Positions 18,703 through 27,122 of a stretch of DNA of 64,000 nt are shown here, piece after piece (positions within the stretch are counted from its first letter, which is position 1; every line of letters begins with the position of its first letter). Origin of the DNA: Candidatus Aenigmatarchaeota archaeon (GTDB lineage: Archaea; Aenigmatarchaeota; Aenigmatarchaeia; CG10238-14). The translations under genes were made by a program, and so were the position numbers. A model generated the notes under the pieces. It was given only the letters and a program-made list of their open reading frames with translations. It ran no database searches and was not told the DNA's origin. The stretch spans positions 1-64,000 of the forward strand of contig JASEGC010000001.1 of the NCBI GenBank assembly GCA_030018415.1. Reading direction: 5' to 3'.

Positions 18703-19776
18703 TCAATTAACCCATTTCGTTAAAGTTAATTGATGTATACCAGACAATTCGATGAAAGGGATAGCTTTCTTTAAGTTAACGCCCAAGGATTTTAGAAGTG
18801 AAATATCTTTAATCGGCCTTTTCTCCAAGATCTTTCCTGCAGTTTTAATACCAATACCAGGGACTCTTATCAACTCCTCAAAGCTCGCATTGTTTATATT
18901 AACTGACAATTCATTCTCCTTAGCAACCGAAAATTTTGGATCTTCGCTCAAGTCGAGTCTATCATAATCTTTAAACACAAAATCTTTAACTCTAAAACCA
19001 TAATCTCTGATCAAGAAAGAAGCTTGATATAGCCTGTACTCCCTCAAAGGATTTTCAGGTTTTTTGTTCTCCAGAGGAGTGTTCTTTACTGGTTCGAAGG
19101 CTGAGTAATAAACTCTTCTCGCTTTCAATTCATGATAAAGCCAGTCGCTTACTTCGATTATTTCTCTATCACTCTCATCAGAAGCTCCGATTATCAATTG
19201 GCTATCAAGTCCAGCCCTACATTTTCCTTCTTTTTCGATTCTTTGAACTTCTTTCGATGTCCATTCTAACCTCTTGATGACATCTTGTTTGAAATTCAGG
19301 TAAAGCTTCATATCTTCGTAATAGTCTCTACTTGGTAATTCTACGTTGATACCGACTCTATCTGATACAAGAACACATCTCTTGATCAACTCTCTAGAAG
19401 TACCTGGCATGATTCTTGCATGTATATAGGCTGTAAAACCAATCTTTCTTAGGATTTCAATCGTTTGAACCATTCTTTCAACAGTATGATCTGGGTCTCT
19501 CTCCACTGATGAAGACAAGAAAAGACCAGCTATCTTTTTCGCTTTCCATAACTTGTATGTAATCTTCGCCAAATCTTCTGGTTCCCATCTTTCTCTTCTT
19601 GTTCTTCTTTCACATCTGAACATACAAAACTTACAGTTATTGCTACAGGAAGAACTCATGAGCGTCTTCAAGAGAGGAACACATCTATTCTTCGCTGAAG
19701 CTTCGTATACTGGAACAGTATACTTATCATAACCTACTTGAGTGGTTAGAAAATGCCATTTATCCCTTTTAATCAT
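18703..19776 (-). CDS. Radical SAM protein with C-terminal HhH domain (putative DNA modification/repair type)
   Basis: The SAM cluster motif CSNNCKFC, followed by the MFRCERRTRRERW segment, lies at residues 43-65, and a helix-hairpin-helix (NASFEELIRVPGIGIKTA) near residue 305. This matches the family called putative DNA modification/repair radical SAM protein, which in bacteria lies next to a UDG-like gene. No UDG-like gene is adjacent here. The HhH suggests nucleic acid binding. Length 357 aa is slightly short of the bacterial forms. The substrate is unknown. Confidence 0.8.
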   Translation of the reverse strand: MIKRDKWHFLTTQVGYDKYTVPVYEASAKNRCVPLLKTLMSSSCSNNCKFCMFRCERRTRRERWEPEDLAKITYKLWKAKKIAGLFLSSSVERDPDHTVERMVQTIEILRKIGFTAYIHARIMPGTSRELIKRCVLVSDRVGINVELPSRDYYEDMKLYLNFKQDVIKRLEWTSKEVQRIEKEGKCRAGLDSQLIIGASDESDREIIEVSDWLYHELKARRVYYSAFEPVKNTPLENKKPENPLREYRLYQASFLIRDYGFRVKDFVFKDYDRLDLSEDPKFSVAKENELSVNINNASFEELIRVPGIGIKTAGKILEKRPIKDISLLKSLGVNLKKAIPFIELSGIHQLTLTKWVN

Positions 19777-19786
19777 AAAAATAACC

Positions 19787-19806
19787 AGCGAGCTTCATTG
19801 CTCGCT
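19787..19806. promoter_or_regulatory. Perfect 7-bp hairpin upstream of the radical SAM gene
   Basis: AGCGAGC, six loop bases, then GCTCGCT, lies 11-30 nt upstream of the radical SAM start codon and would fall in its leader or promoter. It is unusually GC-rich for this region and has no T tract, so it is not a simple terminator. It could be an operator or leader hairpin. Confidence 0.3.
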
Positions 19807-19851
19807 AATTGTTCATTGATTTCGATAGATAAATCATTTTCGGGAGAGTAG

Positions 19852-20064
19852 AGTTGTGATGAAGGTTCAAAGGGGAAGGTAACCTGTCAGGTTTTCAATC
19901 TATTAAAAAGAGGTATTTCAGTTTATAAAATTTCAAAACTACTTGGTTTCCATAAAAAGACTATCTCAATTGCATTAAAACGAGTTTGCGGGAAAAAACT
20001 GATTCAACCATATCTTAATAAAAATAGGAAGATTAACAAAGGATTAGAAAAAAAAGAAAACTAA
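19852..20064 (+). pseudogene. Start-less helix-turn-helix ORF remnant
   Basis: This frame of 70 codons has no ATG, GTG or TTG. It reads VFNLLKRGISVYKISKLLGF and HKKTISIALKRV, a convincing helix-turn-helix as in transposases and resolvases. A nearby ATG (19859) is out of frame and stops after seven codons. The frame ends inside the TatD gene end. It is best read as a remnant of a mobile-element or regulator gene. An inverted repeat AACCTGTCAGGTT lies at its start. Confidence 0.4.
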
Positions 20065-20816
20065 ATCTTCAAGTTAAAGAACTTTATTGCATTATTTGTA
20101 GTTATCTTGTCCATTTCTTCAAATGTAACTTTTTTTATTTCAGATATTTTTTCTATTACTATTTTTACATTTAGAGGGGTATTCCTACCTCCTGCAGGGT
20201 CTAGCCAAGGAGAATCAGTCTCTGTTAATATTTTTTCCGAGGGCATATCTCTTGCAATTTTCTTGTGTTTCTTACTTCGTAGAATTATCGTGTTAAGCGA
20301 AATGAACCAATTGTTTTCTATCACACGCTTTAATAAATGATGGGCACCAAACATATGCATTAGTACTTGTTTTGCATCTTCTTGCTCTAAAATTCTTATT
20401 GCGTCTTCAAAAGCATCTCTACTATGAACTACCAAGGGGAAGTTTAGTTCTTTCGAAAGATCAATAAATTCGATGAAAAGTTCTTTTTGTTTTTGTTGCC
20501 ATTCACTTTCTTTTATTTCAAAGTAATCAAGACCTTGCTCGCCCAATGCAGTTATTTTATCTTTATTCTCTTTAATCAAATCTAAAAACTCGTCTTTTTC
20601 TTTCTCAGTAATTTCTTTTATGTATATCGGGTGTATACCGACAGTAGCAAAAACAAATCCTTTATGTTTTTCAACCATCTGCATTGTTAAATCAAAATCT
20701 TCAGGATGAGCACAGCAAGTTATTACAGCTTTCAACTTTTGTTTACAACCCTCGATAACTTGATATCTGTCGTTATCGAAATCCATTTGTTCAAGGTGCG
20801 CATGGACATCGATCAC
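20061..20816 (-). CDS. TatD-family metal-dependent hydrolase/DNase
   Basis: This amidohydrolase-fold protein has the metal motif DVHAHLEQ at the start, the Glu in LGEQGLDYF, HSRDAFEDA, and TETDSPWLDPAG near the end, all TatD landmarks. Family members are 3'-5' DNases or uncharacterised hydrolases in DNA repair and turnover. Length 251 aa is normal. It is transcribed alone between AT-rich spacers. Confidence 0.88.
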   Translation of the reverse strand: MIDVHAHLEQMDFDNDRYQVIEGCKQKLKAVITCCAHPEDFDLTMQMVEKHKGFVFATVGIHPIYIKEITEKEKDEFLDLIKENKDKITALGEQGLDYFEIKESEWQQKQKELFIEFIDLSKELNFPLVVHSRDAFEDAIRILEQEDAKQVLMHMFGAHHLLKRVIENNWFISLNTIILRSKKHKKIARDMPSEKILTETDSPWLDPAGGRNTPLNVKIVIEKISEIKKVTFEEMDKITTNNAIKFFNLKI

Positions 20817-20987
20817 AGGATCACTCTGTTTGAATAATTGAATTTTTACTACTTATTTATAATTTCGCTTATTAATTTTTCTTCAAGATAAAGTTGATTT
20901 TGAAAAACTATCATCAAAAAATTTATTTTATAATTATTCTATTCTCATCTAAATTTTATTTTCTCAATCTTGATTCACGAAAATCAG

Positions 20988-20996
20988 TTTATAAAT
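20988..20996 (+). promoter_or_regulatory. TATA box of the small zinc-ribbon gene
   Basis: TTTATAAAT lies 31 nt upstream of ATG 21027, the spacing expected for an archaeal promoter with a very short leader. Confidence 0.5.
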
Positions 20997-21026
20997 ACAA
21001 CATGAATTTTTGTCTGGGGATGTTCG

Positions 21027-21152
21027 ATGTTATGTAAATATTGTAATGGGTACTTCATATACAAGTTTCCACATGGACTCACGATCACAGAAATATGTTT
21101 GAGATGCGGTAATGTAGAGAATTACAACAGAATCTTCAAGGCCTTGTTTTAA
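21027..21152 (+). CDS. Small zinc-ribbon protein (41 aa)
   Basis: Too short for the track. ATG 21027 follows GGGGA and a TATA box, and the ORF encodes MLCKYCNGYF and then CLRCGNVENYN, two CxxC knuckles 21 residues apart. This is the geometry of a zinc ribbon. It ends at the convergent HD-domain gene. It may bind RNA, DNA or a protein partner. The family is not recognised. Confidence 0.6.
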   Translation: MLCKYCNGYFIYKFPHGLTITEICLRCGNVENYNRIFKALF

Positions 21153-21700
21153 GTTTTTTTTCTCAAACTTTTGATGTAACTTAAAAATTCTTTTGAAAAT
21201 TTTTCTTTAACATGAAAATCAAAGAATGCAGACAAATCTGAATCTCTTATGTTTTTTCCAAACTTCTTCTTCTCGTACAAGTATGCTTGGAATGCCGTAT
21301 CCAATTTATCTGCCTGCATAACTATTTGAGATTCTCGAGTCTTACCTTCATTCAACTCTTCGATTAAATTTTCAACATCTTTTTTTAATTCTAAAGGCAA
21401 AAGTTTCTTTAACTCCGACATAGCCTTCTTTTCTATAACTTGTTTTATTCGGTACGAGTCATCGTAAGGAGTTATGTCTCCAGTTATCCCCTCTAATAAG
21501 TCGTGGATCAACGCTAATTTTATGGTTTTATCCACATCAACATCTTCTTTTTTTGCCAATATCCAAGCGAGGAAAGTAACTCCAAAAGAATGGGAACCTA
21601 TCGTCTCTCTTATCCCTGGCACGTCATGTAAATCCCAGCCAGTCCTGACAGTCAGCTTTAGTCTTGAAATGTAATCCAGGAAATTTACCAAACTCTTCAT
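21149..21700 (-). CDS. HD-domain phosphohydrolase (YfbR/HDDC2-like)
   Basis: Metal-binding HD motifs are H in GSHSFGV, HD in ALIHDLLEG and D in QADKLDTAFQAYLYE, the pattern of 5'-deoxynucleotidases of the YfbR/HDDC2 group. Length 183 aa fits. A role in dNMP clearance is likely from the family but is not proven here. It is divergent from the zinc-ribbon gene at 21760. Confidence 0.82.
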   Translation of the reverse strand: MKSLVNFLDYISRLKLTVRTGWDLHDVPGIRETIGSHSFGVTFLAWILAKKEDVDVDKTIKLALIHDLLEGITGDITPYDDSYRIKQVIEKKAMSELKKLLPLELKKDVENLIEELNEGKTRESQIVMQADKLDTAFQAYLYEKKKFGKNIRDSDLSAFFDFHVKEKFSKEFLSYIKSLRKKT

Positions 21701-21759
21701 TTAATCCTAACACTAGTTTAAATTCATTTATTTATATTTTAAGAGCAATTCTTACTCTC

Positions 21760-21912
21760 ATGGCAATATTAGATTTTCCAAGAGCATCTGGTATATGTCC
21801 AAAATGTGGGTCTAAGGATGTAGAAGTAATGTTCAGAAGGCTTGAGTGTTCTAAATCATCCGTGATAACAAAAAAATGGACTAAATGTAATGCATGCGGG
21901 TATGAAGGTTGA
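21760..21912 (+). CDS. Small zinc-ribbon protein (50 aa)
   Basis: The track ORF starts at 21664, inside the divergent gene. ATG 21760 is preferred, 20-30 nt after a TATA-like TTTATATTTT, giving a nearly leaderless mRNA. The product has ICPKCGSKDVEVMFRRLECS and then WTKCNACGYEG, a classical zinc ribbon like those of transcription or ribosome factors. The exact family is not identified. The stop lies 3 nt from the convergent gene. Confidence 0.65.
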   Translation: MAILDFPRASGICPKCGSKDVEVMFRRLECSKSSVITKKWTKCNACGYEG

Positions 21913-21914
21913 GA

Positions 21915-23168
21915 TTAAAACTGAAAAAGCAACAGTATGCCACACATTATCATCAACAGAGAGAATATTTTCCCTGTTTCCAAAGTCATTTTCTTTGACC
22001 CAAAGGAATTAACCAATAGCCATTTTGATAAGGTGTTAGTTAAACAAGCCAATATTATACCTTTCACAGCAGCTTCTATCGTTATACCAGAAAAAGCCAT
22101 GTAAGAAAGAGTAATAGTTATGGCATTCACGTTTATTAAACCAGAGATAATGCTAATAGGATAGACGCTTATTTCTCCAAAATACCGATTTGCGAGATGA
22201 GAAATAAACAACAAAACAACAAAAAGTGCAGTAAACTTGATTGCAGGTTTTAACGCTAAAGGCGATCCTAACTCTATCGTTGTTTTTTCCTTGATACCTT
22301 TTTTCCAGATGAAAAAACTAATAAAGTACCCGAATGAGCTTAAAATTAAGAATGGTATGAACAGTATAACAGCAACGTTATAATTAATAAGGTACGATAT
22401 CAGTATAGTTTTCAAGAACATGGTAGTAGAGGCGAGCGCGGTGGCAAACGATGCAGAATAAAGAATCTTCGAATTATTCTTCACTTTCTCGCACATATCA
22501 AGAGTCACAGCAGTCGAACTTACTAAACCTCCGAATAAACCTGTCAAACTCAACCCCATCTTAACACCAAAAATCTTCATCAAAACGTAACCGACGAAGC
22601 TTACCGAAATCACTATGACTAGGCTCAACCATACGATGAAGGGGTTTAGAATGCCCGTAGGATCAATAGCCCTGTTTGGAAGTATCGGCAATATTATGAA
22701 CACTATTATTCCGAATATCAATGCATGCCATAATTCTTTTCTTGTTATGTTCTTGGCGAACTTGTGCATCTGTTCTTTTGAAAACAGAATTAGTGCTAGG
22801 ATGATGCTTAGAATTATAGGCAGAAGATAAGGAAAAGATTGGTAATATATGAGTAAACCGATCAAGAATGTGATCAAGAATGCCATCTCTGTAGTCTGAC
22901 CGGATAATTTCTTGCTTATGAAATTGATGACGTAGCTGGATATCGACAATGTTGAAACTGTAAGAAAAGAAATTAAAGTCATTAAGTTAGTCCCGAGGAG
23001 GTCAGAGAAAAAACCTGATAATAAACCGAATAGACAGACTAGCATAAAAGTGCGAAAACCGGCAACAAGAAATTTACTTCCTCTCCTTTCTCTCTCAATA
23101 CCTATTAATGCACCAATTGCTAAGGACAATGCGATCTTTTGAAGCAACAAATAATCTCCGATCATCAT
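21915..23168 (-). CDS. MgtC/SapB-DUF4010 membrane protein
   Basis: The N-terminal MgtC-like domain (LSLAIGALIGIERERRG) is followed by a DUF4010 region, with about 11-12 predicted helices over 417 aa. The ERERR motif after the first helix is the MgtC signature. MgtC-type proteins are linked to magnesium homeostasis and membrane potential. The function of the DUF4010 fusions is unsettled. It is divergent from the MscS gene. Confidence 0.85.
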   Translation of the reverse strand: MMIGDYLLLQKIALSLAIGALIGIERERRGSKFLVAGFRTFMLVCLFGLLSGFFSDLLGTNLMTLISFLTVSTLSISSYVINFISKKLSGQTTEMAFLITFLIGLLIYYQSFPYLLPIILSIILALILFSKEQMHKFAKNITRKELWHALIFGIIVFIILPILPNRAIDPTGILNPFIVWLSLVIVISVSFVGYVLMKIFGVKMGLSLTGLFGGLVSSTAVTLDMCEKVKNNSKILYSASFATALASTTMFLKTILISYLINYNVAVILFIPFLILSSFGYFISFFIWKKGIKEKTTIELGSPLALKPAIKFTALFVVLLFISHLANRYFGEISVYPISIISGLINVNAITITLSYMAFSGITIEAAVKGIILACLTNTLSKWLLVNSFGSKKMTLETGKIFSLLMIMCGILLLFQF

Positions 23169-23268
23169 TAAAAATAGGATTTTCTAGAGTATAAAATTTT
23201 AGTTTAACTATTCATTACTAGCAGTTAAAAAATTATAATATTCCATTCCAATTATATAATGAGAAAGA

Positions 23269-24069
23269 ATGATTGACTATCTAACTCCATTAAACATATT
23301 AAAAGTAGTTTTAATCATCGCATCAGCATACTTAGTATCAAAAATATTAGAAAAAATTCTTACTGGACCACTCCAAAAAAGGTATAAAGAGAGCACACTC
23401 ATCCACGTGAAGAGAATCATAAGAATAATAGTCTACATCTCTGGATTTCTTCTGATTCTATGGGTCTTTAACATCGATGTAACTGCTGCTATGGCTGGAT
23501 TAGGTATAGGTGCGATAGTCATAGGTTTTGGTTTGAAGGACATAATATCGAATTGGATTTCAGGCATTATCATAGTCACTGAAAAAATCTATAGAATAGG
23601 TGATGTCATAATGGTTGGGAACATAACTGGTGTGGTGAGAGACATAAGTCTCAGGTCAACAAAACTTAAAACTTACGATAGGAATGAAGTAATAATACCA
23701 AACTCTACGATGGTAAACGAAAAAGTCATAAACCTGACTAGTGGAAAACAAGAAACAATATCATCGCTCGTTTTATTAATCGATTACACGTGTGATACGG
23801 ATAAAGCTAAAAAGATTATAGAGAGCATCATCAGAAAACATGAAAAAGTGACGGTTGATGAAAAGAGGAAGAGAGAAATTAGGTTTGTGGTGAGGATCAA
23901 AGAATGGGTAGTAGAGATTGAAACCTTATTCTGGATTAATGATCCTGAAAATGAAGAGTTCATCAGATCTGATATCGCAGAAAAAATAAAGAAAGAATTT
24001 GAGAAAGAGAGAATACTACCACCAATGCCGGCTTCTTTAAGAAAGGAGTTTCTTGAACGCAAAGAGTAA
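23269..24069 (+). CDS. MscS-family mechanosensitive channel
   Basis: Two to three N-terminal helices are followed by the pore-lining segment VTAAMAGLGIGAIVIGFGLK and the conserved beta domain (GDVIMVGNITGVVRDISLRS, then IIPNSTMVN). Length 266 aa is a minimal MscS. It gates ion flux under membrane tension and protects from osmotic downshock. A second, shorter MscS-related helix protein lies at 46894-47526. Confidence 0.9.
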   Translation: MIDYLTPLNILKVVLIIASAYLVSKILEKILTGPLQKRYKESTLIHVKRIIRIIVYISGFLLILWVFNIDVTAAMAGLGIGAIVIGFGLKDIISNWISGIIIVTEKIYRIGDVIMVGNITGVVRDISLRSTKLKTYDRNEVIIPNSTMVNEKVINLTSGKQETISSLVLLIDYTCDTDKAKKIIESIIRKHEKVTVDEKRKREIRFVVRIKEWVVEIETLFWINDPENEEFIRSDIAEKIKKEFEKERILPPMPASLRKEFLERKE

Positions 24070-24219
24070 AGCTAAAATATTCATGTTTGATTATTTTTAT
24101 GAATATTTTGAGTTGATTGTCGACAATTTAGAAAATAAAAATTTTTTATACTTGGTAGACATTTTGCATAAAATACTTAAAAATGAGAAAAATAGTGTTT
24201 ACTATGGAGGTTGTTTGGA

Positions 24220-24492
24220 ATGGTTAAGGTAAAAAAGAGGGATGGAAGATTAGAAGAATTCATCGAATCAAAAATCATAGTAGGATGTAAAAAGGCCGGA
24301 GCAACTGCTAAAGAAGCTGCACAAGTGGCAAAAGAAATTTCTATGAAAGTAGGGGAAATGGCTGTAGTTCCAGCAGGAAAACTATCGAACATGGTGGTAA
24401 AATCACTTAAAGAAGTTAATAAAGCTGCTGCAAACGCATTCGTTAAATTCAGAGAAAAAAAGTTGAAAACCAAAAAAAAGTCTCGGTATTGA
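24220..24492 (+). CDS. Stand-alone ATP-cone domain protein
   Basis: ATG 24220 has GGAGGT 8 nt upstream, so the track TTG start three codons earlier is rejected. The product VKVKKRDGRLEEFIESKII followed by VSNM-like helices (KLSNMVVKSLKEVNKAAANA) matches the ATP-cone, the nucleotide-sensing domain of ribonucleotide reductases and NrdR. Here it stands alone with a basic tail and no reductase or zinc domain. It may be a nucleotide-responsive regulator. Confidence 0.72.
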   Translation: MVKVKKRDGRLEEFIESKIIVGCKKAGATAKEAAQVAKEISMKVGEMAVVPAGKLSNMVVKSLKEVNKAAANAFVKFREKKLKTKKKSRY

Positions 24493-24609
24493 ATTTTTAA
24501 GAATAATGTTTTCGTATTTGTTCTATTTTATTCTAACATTATTCTGTTATCTACTCTCCAGTCTAAGTTTTACAATAAAATTTCCTTAGGATTTTTCTTC
24601 TTTTATTGC

Positions 24610-24828
24610 GATGGCATTTACTACTCCATCTTGGAAAATACGGATGCTAGTTTCTATCTTTCTTTTTGTTCGTTGGGCATGCTAATAAAGATGGTGGTTG
24701 ATAATAACTTCAATGTTAAATTTAGTTTGGAGAAGAATAATATCATAGGCCCGATGGGACTCACATACAAATGGACCTGGTTCCACCTTGAACTTATAGA
24801 AAAAATCTATCGATTCGGGTTGATTTGA
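24610..24828 (+). other. Disrupted ORF fragments of unknown origin
   Basis: One frame from ATG 24610 reads MAFTTPSWKIRMLVSIFLFV and stops after 24 codons. An overlapping frame (track ORF 24631-24828) continues with MVVDNNFNVKFSLEKNN and YKWTWFHLELIEKI. Together they could be a frameshifted small protein, but no family is recognised and coding potential is weak. Confidence 0.25.
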
Positions 24829-24845
24829 AATTTCTGATCTCCTAT

Positions 24846-25025
24846 CTATATTTTCAGTAACATTCCTATAGTCTCAAACCATCTTCTTAAGAAGGGTTTG
24901 GAAATTAAAAATATTATTCCTACCCAACTCCATTTTTCTATGCGTTAAAAACCAATCGTGCCAACTACAATCACGACGGTAAGGGAAAGCGTGGCAGCCA
25001 TCAACTTTTCAAACTTTATCTTCAT
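24846..25025 (-). pseudogene. Small membrane protein ORF with in-frame stop
   Basis: From ATG 25025 the frame encodes KLMAATLSLTVVIVVGTIGF, a membrane helix, then TAA, and continues in the same frame with WSWVGIIFLISKPFLRRWFE to a second stop at 24846. The total of 60 codons with two hydrophobic helices suggests a small membrane protein gene inactivated by one nonsense change, or a chance ORF. The surrounding 590-bp gap (24493-25082) shows nothing else I can support. Confidence 0.3.
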
Positions 25026-25082
25026 ATGAGAAATTACGAGGAAAAATAAATACATTTCAGCGATAGGATACAGTTGCTAAAT

Positions 25083-25910
25083 CTATTCGGACTTCCTTGC
25101 TATTTCTTCAAGTCTTTTTATCCTTTCACCAACTGGCGGATGTGTTGAGAACAAATTAACGAATGAATCTCCTTTGAACGGGTTTACTATGAACAAATGA
25201 CTTGTAGCAGCATTCCCTCGTATAGGACACCTTAAAGCTGCATTAGAAATCTTTTCTAGTGCGGATGCTAAACTCAATGGTTTTTTCGAGAAAATTGAAC
25301 CATTATAGTCAGCTTTATATTCTCTTGTTCTTGATATCGCTAACTGAACTAGAGTAGCAGCTATCGGTGCTAGTATTATTAAAGGAAACAGTAAAGCATT
25401 ACCTCTTCTTCTATCACCCATGAACATACCCCGCCATGCTATTTGAGCTATGAACGCTATCGCACCAGCCACAGTCGCTGCTATCGTAGAAGTCAAAGTG
25501 TCTCTGGATTTGATATGAGCCAATTCATGACTTAACACTCCTTCTATTTCATCCCACTCTAAACTTTTCAACAAACCAGAAGTTACGGCAACTGCAGCGT
25601 GTTTTGGTGATCTACCTGTAGCAAAAGCATTGGGATTTTCTGTTCTAACGATGTAAACTTTTGGCTTTGGAATTTTTGCTTCCTTGGATAGTTTTTCAAC
25701 TATTCCATGCAATCTTGGTTCTTGACTTTTTGGGATTTCCTTAGCTTGGTACATAGCTAGGACTATCCTGTCCGAGAACCAATAGGTTACAAAATTCAGC
25801 ACAAAGGCTATTATCAGGAATAAAGTCATACCTGCGAATCCTGCGAAGAAGTAGCCTATGGCTAACAGTATACATGTCAGCAAACCCAATAACAAGGCAG
25901 TCCTGAACAT
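25083..25910 (-). CDS. htpX: HtpX-like zinc metalloprotease (M48)
   Basis: Membrane helices flank the protease domain with the zinc motif HELAHIKSRD, and the later EYKAD supplies the third ligand. NPNAFATGRSPKHAAVAVT is the usual segment before the active site. Length 275 aa is normal. It degrades damaged membrane proteins. It lies downstream of the S8e gene on the same strand with about 120 bp between. Confidence 0.9.
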   Translation of the reverse strand: MFRTALLLGLLTCILLAIGYFFAGFAGMTLFLIIAFVLNFVTYWFSDRIVLAMYQAKEIPKSQEPRLHGIVEKLSKEAKIPKPKVYIVRTENPNAFATGRSPKHAAVAVTSGLLKSLEWDEIEGVLSHELAHIKSRDTLTSTIAATVAGAIAFIAQIAWRGMFMGDRRRGNALLFPLIILAPIAATLVQLAISRTREYKADYNGSIFSKKPLSLASALEKISNAALRCPIRGNAATSHLFIVNPFKGDSFVNLFSTHPPVGERIKRLEEIARKSE

Positions 25911-26028
25911 TTTTCAACCTTTATGATTTTATTATTTCTCAAATTTAAAATTTATGCAGAAATGAAGTCGATTAAAGATTGAGGGAGTTTTATTAGTGGA
26001 ATCGGAATCGACTGGCCTCTCGAAGGCT

Positions 26029-26427
26029 TTACTTCTCTTCCTTTTTTTCGGTCAAGATAATCCCGTTGACAACACCATGTTGTGAGGGACGGCTTAATAT
26101 TCTCACTAGTCCCAATTCTGTCTTGACTACACAACCCTTAGTAATTACACCCCTACGCGTGAAATGCGGGTTATCCGGATGTTCGACGACATCAAGGATC
26201 TTAATTTTTTGTGTTTTATTGGTTTTTGGGTCTACGACATTTACAAACTCGGCTTTGACAGATCTGACTTTCTTCAACCCTCCCCTGACTCTTTCCACCC
26301 TCTTCTTCTCCCCTCCAGTTTCTGTCAACAAAGGCAAGGATCCCCTCTGGAACCTTCTCTTCTTCCTATGAAGGTGGATTACACCCCCTGTTACTTTCTT
26401 GCCCGTGTCAATATTCCATTTTGTCAT
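26029..26427 (-). CDS. rps8e: 30S ribosomal protein S8e
   Basis: The 132-aa protein has the S8e landmarks: a start close to MTKWNIDTGKKVTGG, KKRRFQRGSLP, then VVDPKTNKTQKIKILDVVEH and FTRRGVITKG. S8e binds 16S rRNA in the archaeal small subunit. It is divergent from the Sm-like gene with a short AT-rich intergenic region. Confidence 0.95.
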   Translation of the reverse strand: MTKWNIDTGKKVTGGVIHLHRKKRRFQRGSLPLLTETGGEKKRVERVRGGLKKVRSVKAEFVNVVDPKTNKTQKIKILDVVEHPDNPHFTRRGVITKGCVVKTELGLVRILSRPSQHGVVNGIILTEKKEEK

Positions 26428-26500
26428 TTTCCATCAAACCCCATCTGAAGTATAATAGATTTAAGCATAACTTTTTAAATATAGATGTCAACAAGTAAAC

Positions 26501-26728
26501 ATGAATGAAAACATGCCAGAGAGACCTATCGATGCTTTAGATCGTGCAAAGGGAAAAAAAGTACTCGTCAAGCTGAAGAACGGTGAGGAGATTACTGGGA
26601 CACTCGTGGCCCTAGACCTTCACCTCAACCTATGGCTTGAGGATGTTGACATCCAAGGAGAAAACAAGAGGAAGTTCAACATAATCCTGATCAGAGGAGA
26701 CACAATCCTGTACGCTTCTCCTGTTTAA
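26501..26728 (+). CDS. Archaeal Sm-like RNA-binding protein (LSm)
   Basis: Sm1 motif (KKVLVKLKNGEEITGTLVAL, then HLNLWLEDV) and Sm2 motif (ILIRGDTILYAS) in a 75-aa protein. Archaeal LSm proteins form heptameric rings that bind U-rich RNA. A TATA-like TTTTTAAATA is about 25 nt upstream of ATG. The pairing with L37e directly downstream (16 nt) is a conserved archaeal arrangement. Confidence 0.93.
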   Translation: MNENMPERPIDALDRAKGKKVLVKLKNGEEITGTLVALDLHLNLWLEDVDIQGENKRKFNIILIRGDTILYASPV

Positions 26729-26744
26729 GTTCAAAGTGATTTGA

Positions 26745-26930
26745 ATGAGTAAAGGTACACCATCTTTTGGTAAACATCAGAAACGAACTCACGTTTTATG
26801 TAGAAGATGTGGAAGAAGAAGCTTTCATATAAGAAAGAGAAGATGCTCTGCTTGCGGTTTCGGTGAAAGTTCCAAGATAAGAGAATATGCTTGGCAGAAT
26901 AGAGATGTTAGAAGGAATAGAAAGAGGTAG
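26745..26930 (+). CDS. rpl37e: 50S ribosomal protein L37e
   Basis: The 61-aa zinc ribbon reads [20 protein letters not shown] and then [15 protein letters not shown], the standard L37e layout with two CxxC pairs. It is cotranscribed with the Sm-like gene, as in many archaea. Confidence 0.95.
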   Translation: MSKGTPSFGKHQKRTHVLCRRCGRRSFHIRKRRCSACGFGESSKIREYAWQNRDVRRNRKR

Positions 26931-26995
26931 TCTTATTAAACATAAGGTTTAAGATTTTAATTTATCTCCTTCCTATATTTATTGTAAAGGTTATT

Positions 26996-27110
26996 GGGCC
27001 GGTAGCTCAGCATGGTAGAGCAGCTGACTTGAGGCTGAAGCTTTTAACCAGTAGATATTGAGTCTTCTCATATCGGGGAATGGTCGCGGGTTCAAATCCT
27101 GCCCGGCCCA
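26996..27110 (+). tRNA. tRNA-Lys(UUU) with two introns
   Basis: Acceptor GGGCCGG/CCGGCCC, D-stem GCTC/GAGC, T-arm GCGGG-TTCAAAT-CCTGC and discriminator A are clear. The body is 41 nt too long. A BHB hairpin CAGC-TGA-loop-GCTG-AAG predicts a 13-nt intron at 27027-27039, between positions 30 and 31. Its removal gives stem GCTGG, loop CTTTTAA (anticodon TTT) and CCAGT. A second insertion of about 28 nt (27053-27080, around position 43/44) contains a TGAG-CTCA hairpin. Its exact ends are uncertain by about 2 nt. The mature tRNA would be 74 nt. Confidence 0.78.
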
Positions 27111-27122
27111 CTCGTGGTTTGA

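Noticed and set aside
25952-26134. 60-aa minus-strand ORF overlapping the end of S8e
   Set aside because: Different frame from S8e, with no motif. A shadow.
27027-27039. Sequencing error or tRNA pseudogene as explanation of the 13-nt insert
   Set aside because: The same-sized insert at the same position occurs in a second, different tRNA-Lys gene, and the BHB fold predicts its ends.
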